NCBI GenBank assembly: GCA_013397935.1
Contig: VZRN01002962.1
Coordinates: 124,001 to 188,000, forward strand
DNA from: Dasyornis broadbenti
Lineage: Eukaryota > Chordata > Aves > Passeriformes > Dasyornithidae
Length of the DNA stretch: 64,000 nt
Direction of reading: 5' to 3'
Shown piece by piece: positions 58,101-64,000 of this stretch. The position numbers were made by a program, and so were the translations under genes. The notes beneath the pieces were generated by a model. The model searched no databases. It was not told the DNA's origin and worked only from the letters and a program-made list of their open reading frames with translations. Every line of letters starts with the position of its first letter. Position 1 is the first letter of the stretch.

Positions 58101-61100
58101 TGTCACTTTTGCGAGGGATTCTTTGTTTTCATGTGCTCCATTGTGCATGGTTTTCTTTAATATGGGAAGCTGAGGGAAGGAGCAGGGGAAGGAATGCCTC
58201 TCCACGACTGCAAGGCCAACAAGACTGGAAACTTCAGAACTCAGCAAAGACCTCAGCCATCTGGGTTGTCCACAGTTGCAGTGGTTGGCTATTACCTAGT
58301 GTTAAGCCACACATTTTAGCAGTGGTTTTCACAGCAGTGTTTCATTGCACTGCAGAGGGACCCAGGACTGCTGCATTTCTTCCCAGATTTCTAAAGGGAA
58401 CAATTTCACCACTTGCTATAGACATGCTTATTTCTGCTTCTCAGCCCTCTCCTGCTCTCTTCTGCTTTCGTCCAGACCCTCAGCTTCTGACCTCTCTCGA
58501 CACATGCCTTTTGTTTCCTTGTCTCTCTTTCCCGTTGGATCAGATTCTTTCCTTTACTGCCAGGACACCAATGTGAATGGCACGCCTGATGGATAGAAAC
58601 TGGTTTTCTGTCCTAGTTCTGGACTAACAGCATGACAAAACTACTCCATCCCTTGCAGCATTTCTCCCAGGGAAACATATGCATAGTTCCAGTATTCTCA
58701 GCCACAAGCATTTAAAATATCAAGATGCAGACCACAACAGATCATGAAACTGCCTTCATAGTCATAAGACTGTGTTATTAAAAAAAAAAACCAAAACCCA
58801 ACTTCTGTTGTTCTTTTTATTAGACTTTTTGGGTTTTATTTATTCTCAATTTTATTTTATTATTTTTTTAAAGATTTCAATAGTGTAGTTGCACTGTGTT
58901 TTCAGGCCTTCCATTATAGTTAGTTGTGGAAACCTTCTCTTAAAAATATTGACAACTAAAATTTTCTTAAGCTCATCAGGACTTCAGAAGTTGTCATTTC
59001 AAGAACATGACATGGTGCAAGAGGTGGGCTAGAACCTGGAGCATTGACAGCTCTGCCCCTTGTCCAGCACACAGGAGACAAGACATGCTCAAGACCCGGA
59101 GGATCCTTGGAAAATTTAGCTTCCAGGCTTCAGCTGACTGTCCGGAGCATGTACCAATGTACTTTCCAGAGCTGTCTCCATCAACATTTTAATTGACATA
59201 GATTTTTGTAGCAGGAAACCTCCTGATCACATTCATGCCTGTGCTCCACGCAGCAAGGATAACAGACTTCCTTCATGAGGCAGCTGGAAGGATTTTTACA
59301 TGGACAGCACAATTTTAACTGTGATACTATTCCTGGAAATGGGTGAAGCATTTAAGATGACACTCTCTAGAAGAACTCAGCCTGAAGTGAGCAAACAGCA
59401 TGACATACTTCAGGGTGAACAACTGAAATATGGCAAACTTCTGAGAAACTCAAAATAAAATTTACTGGGGGAGAAAAATTGGGCAATGAGGCATTGTTAC
59501 CATTCATGTTTAATGTGAGGTGAACTTGGGGATTCTAATTAATTTATTCCATATTCACTTTAAAGTTTGTTTCAACACTTAGCTATGTATTGATAAAATG
59601 AGACTATATTTGTATACTACAGTTATATTATTGGATTTAAATATCTAATTTTAATTGTGTATCTAAAAAGATCTGTTCTTTCCTATTAATGGATGTTATT
59701 TTTATTTTAAACCCCATCTTTAAATGTAATTTCAGGGCATTATCCTACTCTGAAATTCTGGATTATACAAAGATATCCTTGTGATTAACAGTACTACTCA
59801 AAATCTCATTTTAATATATAACAATTGGAAATAAAAATACTTGGTATTAAGAATAGCAATTATTTTTACTTTTTGGCAGTTTTGGCTCCAAATTATGGCC
59901 TGTCACTTTGGAAAATCTCCTTTACTGAATGGGAACTGACAGCTTCAAGAATGGAGAAAAAGGGGCAAGATATATTTGATAAGCTTCAATTTTAAACTTC
60001 TTGACTGTTTTCTACTTATTTGTATACAGATCTGAATTCAGTTGGTAATTAAATTTCTTCATATATTATGGATATCACAGGTTCATTTACAATCCAATGT
60101 TTGAAAATTTTGGAATCTTTGAAATGATGATGTGGCAAACCCTGCCCTATCACACTGGACTAAATCCAAAATAATTCCATGAGGAAAAGGAATATTTGAA
60201 GAAAAAGACCTGGGATTCAGACTTACCCCAATGAACTCACTTCCAGATTCACATTAAGGGAAGGCTGACAGCTCAGTAAAGTATCTAGCTGTGAATGCAA
60301 TTTAATGATTAAAACCATGGTTCAAATTAGGCAATAGGAGGACTTAACAGATGACTGTTGTGGTACTCGTGTCCCACTTGTATTATATTCCAAACATGAC
60401 CTTCTTTTTCTGCTTCACCTCTGAATCTGTCCCAGATATAGAATACTTAAACCTTTGTATTCTATAAACCTACAGTAAGAGCTCTCATAAACTGTGAAGA
60501 ATTACATCAGTCTTGTACACACAACCCTTAAAGCTATTGAATGCCCACAGTATGCTGCACACAAGTGATAAAAGTGTGTATGTGTGACACTATGTCTGCT
60601 TGGTAGCAGGAAAGGAGAGAGAGATGCTGAAATACCCAATTCTTCTATTAAATAATGACTTGCTTATGAGACTCACTGACCTATTAAATACAAACATCTG
60701 GTTTAGGTGTTCAGGATCCAAATGAATTACCCACCGAAGACTAACCAGGCATATCAGACCTCAGCTCACTCCCAACAACCAAATCACCCAATATTTCACT
60801 TATGGAAAAAGTTAATGTTTTGTTAAAGTGGGGCTAGTCACATAAAAGTTTTTTTCAGTACTGACAATAAGGCTTTATGATTTGTGTTACTGTATTCGTC
60901 AGCTGTGTTCTGTTGCTCTTCTGCTAAACTTATCAAAAACTTCGGATTTCTCATGACTTTCCTCAATCACACTGTGATCCTATAATATCTGATAATTTAT
61001 GATAAGGTCATGTTGGAACTGGGAAAGAATGAAACTCAGAACTCTGGAGAAGGGCTTGTTTATCTCTTGAATTTAAGAAACACTTTTGTGTGACTCAGCA

Positions 61101-62853
61101 TTAAACAAGAACTTGTGCATGGTGTTGAAGGAGTTGTGATAAATGCAAGTGCCAAAGACTTCGCTGATATTAATCTGAGACCTGATTACTTGTAATCGCT
61201 CTATTTTTATTACTCTAATGGGCACGTGTCAGACTTGGTTCACCACTTATGTGGCTTGTTGTGGCCATGCCACAGAAACTTCAATGTTGCTCTGTGACAG
61301 AACAGCTCAAATCTTCGTGCCTGATGAGGGCTGAAGAGGCAGAATTATCAGTATGCCTCTCTTTGCTCCTACCTTGTCTGATATCTATTCTCAACGCATT
61401 GCTTTGTTGCTGCTCTGTGGATCACTGAGAGACAATTAGCCTTGCCTTTGGGAAGGCAGAAATCAGACCACTGGCTCTGTGTTGCAGAGAACAAAGAAGA
61501 AAGTGTGTGCCACTGCTGGATGTTTGGCACTCGATGAAATGATGTTTTCTCAGAAGCCTGCATTGAGCTTGCCTCCCTGGCAGGGTAAAAGCTGTGCCTG
61601 TGTGAAAACCAGGTGACTGCAATTCCTGTCTAGCCAGGCTTAGGTCTCAATTATCCAGTAAGGCATCTATGTCTCCTGTGGTCCTGGGTCCTTTAATCCA
61701 GGGGGAGAGACTGGATTGTCCAAGTTAGAGAACATGAACTGGCTGCAGTAGTCATAGCAAAACTCCTGCCTCCTGCAGGTGAGCTGAATGGCTTTTTCTA
61801 ACAGGAGCAGCAGTTGGATCCTGGCACTGCCTGCAGAATAACATCTGCTAGGAGGCTGGCAGAGAGCAGTGGGAAGAGTTGGCTCTGTGGATTATAAACC
61901 TTGGATGCCTTCTTACCCAAATTTTGTCACTTTCTCCTGCTAGTGAGCCAAGTGTTGCTTAAAGAGAAAGGAGAATGTTCTCTCACAGAAAAATCATCAC
62001 TGGAAAGAAACTCTTAACCCTGATGTTAACACAGTTAAGCTTTCCTTTGTCCTGGTGAGGGAATGCAGATCTGTGTGTGAGGATGTGAGGATGGGGAATG
62101 GAGAACAGGTGGAAATACACTTTAGCAAATGCATGACATCTCCCTTCTTACATGTTCTCTAAGTGAGAGGTGCTTTTCTAATGCCTGCACATAATTTTCT
62201 TTCCTCTTCCACCCCCACCCATCTTCCTCCTGACCTCCATAGCTTATTCTACTCCTTAATTTTCATCTTCTGGCAATGCTTTGTAAAGGTGGTCTACATG
62301 CTCACTAGTCTGTAGGGGAGTACCTTGCAGAAAAGTGGTTGCAAAAGAGCAATGTGAACAAGAAAAAAGTCATTGATTGTTGGTACTGCTATACAAACTA
62401 ATTCCATCTTCTCTTTATGTGTTTTATCCACTACATTTTATCCACTTGTTTTAGATCGTTGGCATGCAGGAGCACAAAACTGCATTTTACTGTGGGTTTT
62501 TAAAACTACATTGAAATTGCAAAGAAAAGAGTTTACATGAATCAAGAGACATGAAAATTAATTATTTCACAAAGAGGGATCTCACTGTACTTTTTTTGGG
62601 ACCTCAAGTAAATTATCTGGTACTAAACCTATCAAATCTAGGCTGTAATGCAAAATTAGCAATTCATTATGTACTTTTCAACAAAAGTTATGCTAAAAAA
62701 TGGAGCTGCAGTTATGAAAGCTTTTAATTCCTCACAGTCAATTGTCATCAATGGCAGTGCAAGAATGACGGTATTTACAGACAGGAAAACTTCTCAGATA
62801 AGCACATTAATAGCTGTTTAACATTTTCTGTTGATGCTGTTCCTGTTTTCCAG
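55183..62853. other. Unassigned DNA
   Basis: AT-rich with no recognised repeats. A T run of 16 lies at 55825-55840 and an A run near 58770. Frames at 57264-57647 and 58100-58576 (127 and 158 codons) start at non-ATG codons or have nondescript translations and are treated as chance. A GC- and CpG-richer patch at 57410-57530 was noted and not explained. Confidence 0.45.
55825..55840. repeat. Poly(T) run ending in ACAG
   Basis: Sixteen T residues followed directly by ACAG make an excellent splice-acceptor look-alike, but no convincing open exon with a donor follows. Confidence 0.7.
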
Positions 62854-62868
62854 TTCCTCTTCAAACAG
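62854..62868 (+). other. Candidate 15-nt microexon
   Basis: The acceptor GTTCCTGTTTTCCAG, then 15 bases (FLFKQ in phase 0), then GTAAAT. The donor is weaker than in the other candidates. Likely chance. Confidence 0.12.
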
Positions 62869-64000
62869 GTAAATTTGAAAATGCTAATAGGTGGCTTAGC
62901 ATTGTGCCACAAAATGCCGTACAAGGTCCCCAAACATAAATATGTAGGGCTAAGCTAGTTTACTAATCTAATTTAATAACTTATATTTAAATATACTTAA
63001 GGACAGTGCAATAAACCTAAACAACTCACATACTAGAGCTGTTTATCCTCCATGAGTCTGTTTTCAATAGCTGACTTGTTTAACCAACATAAACAACTCC
63101 CTTATTAAATCACGTATAATTTTGGAACTTGGGTTAAAACATTCCCACAATATTTGGTGCAGATGTTATAAAGTTGTAAAAATCTGCAAAATACCCCTTT
63201 TAAAGATGGTTATTTTAGGATTAGGAACAAGATGGGTAAACTGAATGAATGTCAAACACACTATAAATTACGGAAATATTAAGCAACTGCTTTTTACCTT
63301 ATTTGCCTTTGTGGTGAGGCTAACAAGTACTGGGACAACTGGGAATCTGCTTGCTCACACACATCACCTGACACAAAATTTTGAAATATTATGGATTAAG
63401 GTCTAACACTGAATGCATAGAAAGTCATTCTACAAAATTCTTGTTCTATAGGTACCACCATTTGTTAGGTGTCATCAGTGTTTCTTCTTGTGTGATTGAA
63501 TTTATTCAGTGTTTACATGTCCAGAGATACTCCAGTCCCTGCATCTGCTACTTCCCTTTATTGAGTGGAATCCAGGACCCAGGAGGACCAGAGGCTTCTT
63601 CAACCAATTGTTCTCACCCTGCACTACCTCCCCGCTCCCTTTCCTTCTCCCAGTTTTGGTGTGTGGCAAAGGGGAGGTTGTTCATTACTGCATCAAAATC
63701 TTCAGAAAGAATTTACTGTTCCCCTTGAGTATGGTCAACCAGCCTTACAGCAGTGAGGGCACAGAACAACCCATTATTAATTTCAGCCTGACTGATCCTT
63801 ATCCATTGCTTACCTGAGATACCAGGTTCAACAATTTGGGCCACATTCACACTCTGAGTGAACCTGAATAAGACAGGATGAAGGGCCATGCTCTCATTGA
63901 CACCAAGTGAAGTTTGAGGATTGTGATGTGATAATAAATGGAATAGAGCAGCCTCACATTTTGTATTGTGTTCCTGTAGCTGGGCAGAGTGAAGTGCAAG
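62869..64000. other. Unassigned DNA to window end
   Basis: No recognised gene or repeat. Overlapping frames at 63381-63817 lie in a GC-richer patch in which all three + frames are partly open, which argues against any one of them being coding. Confidence 0.45.

Noticed and set aside
58100..58576. 158-codon open frame
   Set aside because: Begins at TTG, has no recognised domain, and two overlapping frames are also open.

Overview
The window looks like nuclear DNA from a passerine bird. It is AT-rich and gene-poor, with long introns. The interspersed repeats I could identify are avian CR1 LINEs, plus one SINE whose head is a decayed tRNA-Ile and whose tail is CR1-like, the layout of TguSINE1 of songbirds. 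I saw no bacterial operons, CRISPR arrays, rRNA or functional tRNA genes. Almost all short open frames here are chance frames in non-coding DNA.

Left part (about 5.2-25.3 kb): the 3' end of one protein-coding gene on the + strand. Four exons join in a consistent reading frame with good splice sites: 5261-5375, 10699-11192, 16397-16490 and 25140 onward, with a stop at 25145-25147 and an AATAAA at 25248. They encode about 236 C-terminal residues: a short charged helix, a long Ser/Thr/Pro-rich disordered region with four RPxTP motifs, and an acidic tail. The 5' exons must lie to the left, or are small exons I could not confirm. I do not recognise the gene. A candidate cassette exon at 15070-15227 would shift the frame of the last two exons, which stay open in that frame too.

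Right part (25.3-64 kb): mostly intergenic or intronic DNA with no convincing gene. Two exon-like segments ending in stops (38415-38506, followed 60 bases later by AATAAA, and 55054-55182) and several splice-bounded micro-segments (for example 42319-42342) may be exons of unrecognised transcripts. They are listed at low confidence.

Repeats: a CR1 split by the tRNA-Ile SINE (8.4-9.15 kb); a minus-strand CR1 ORF2 fragment with the FADD reverse-transcriptase box (18.0-19.1 kb); 5'-truncated CR1 copies at 35.25-35.58 kb (minus) and 43.69-44.39 kb (plus); an older CR1-like relic at 30.2-30.43 kb; and a short CR1 tail at 21.15 kb. There is also a perfect 14-bp-stem hairpin at 29041-29072, an exact 25-bp tandem duplication at 42596-42645, and some simple repeats. 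I found no clear new biological system. The most useful leads are the unnamed gene with its possible frame-switching cassette, and the nested SINE.
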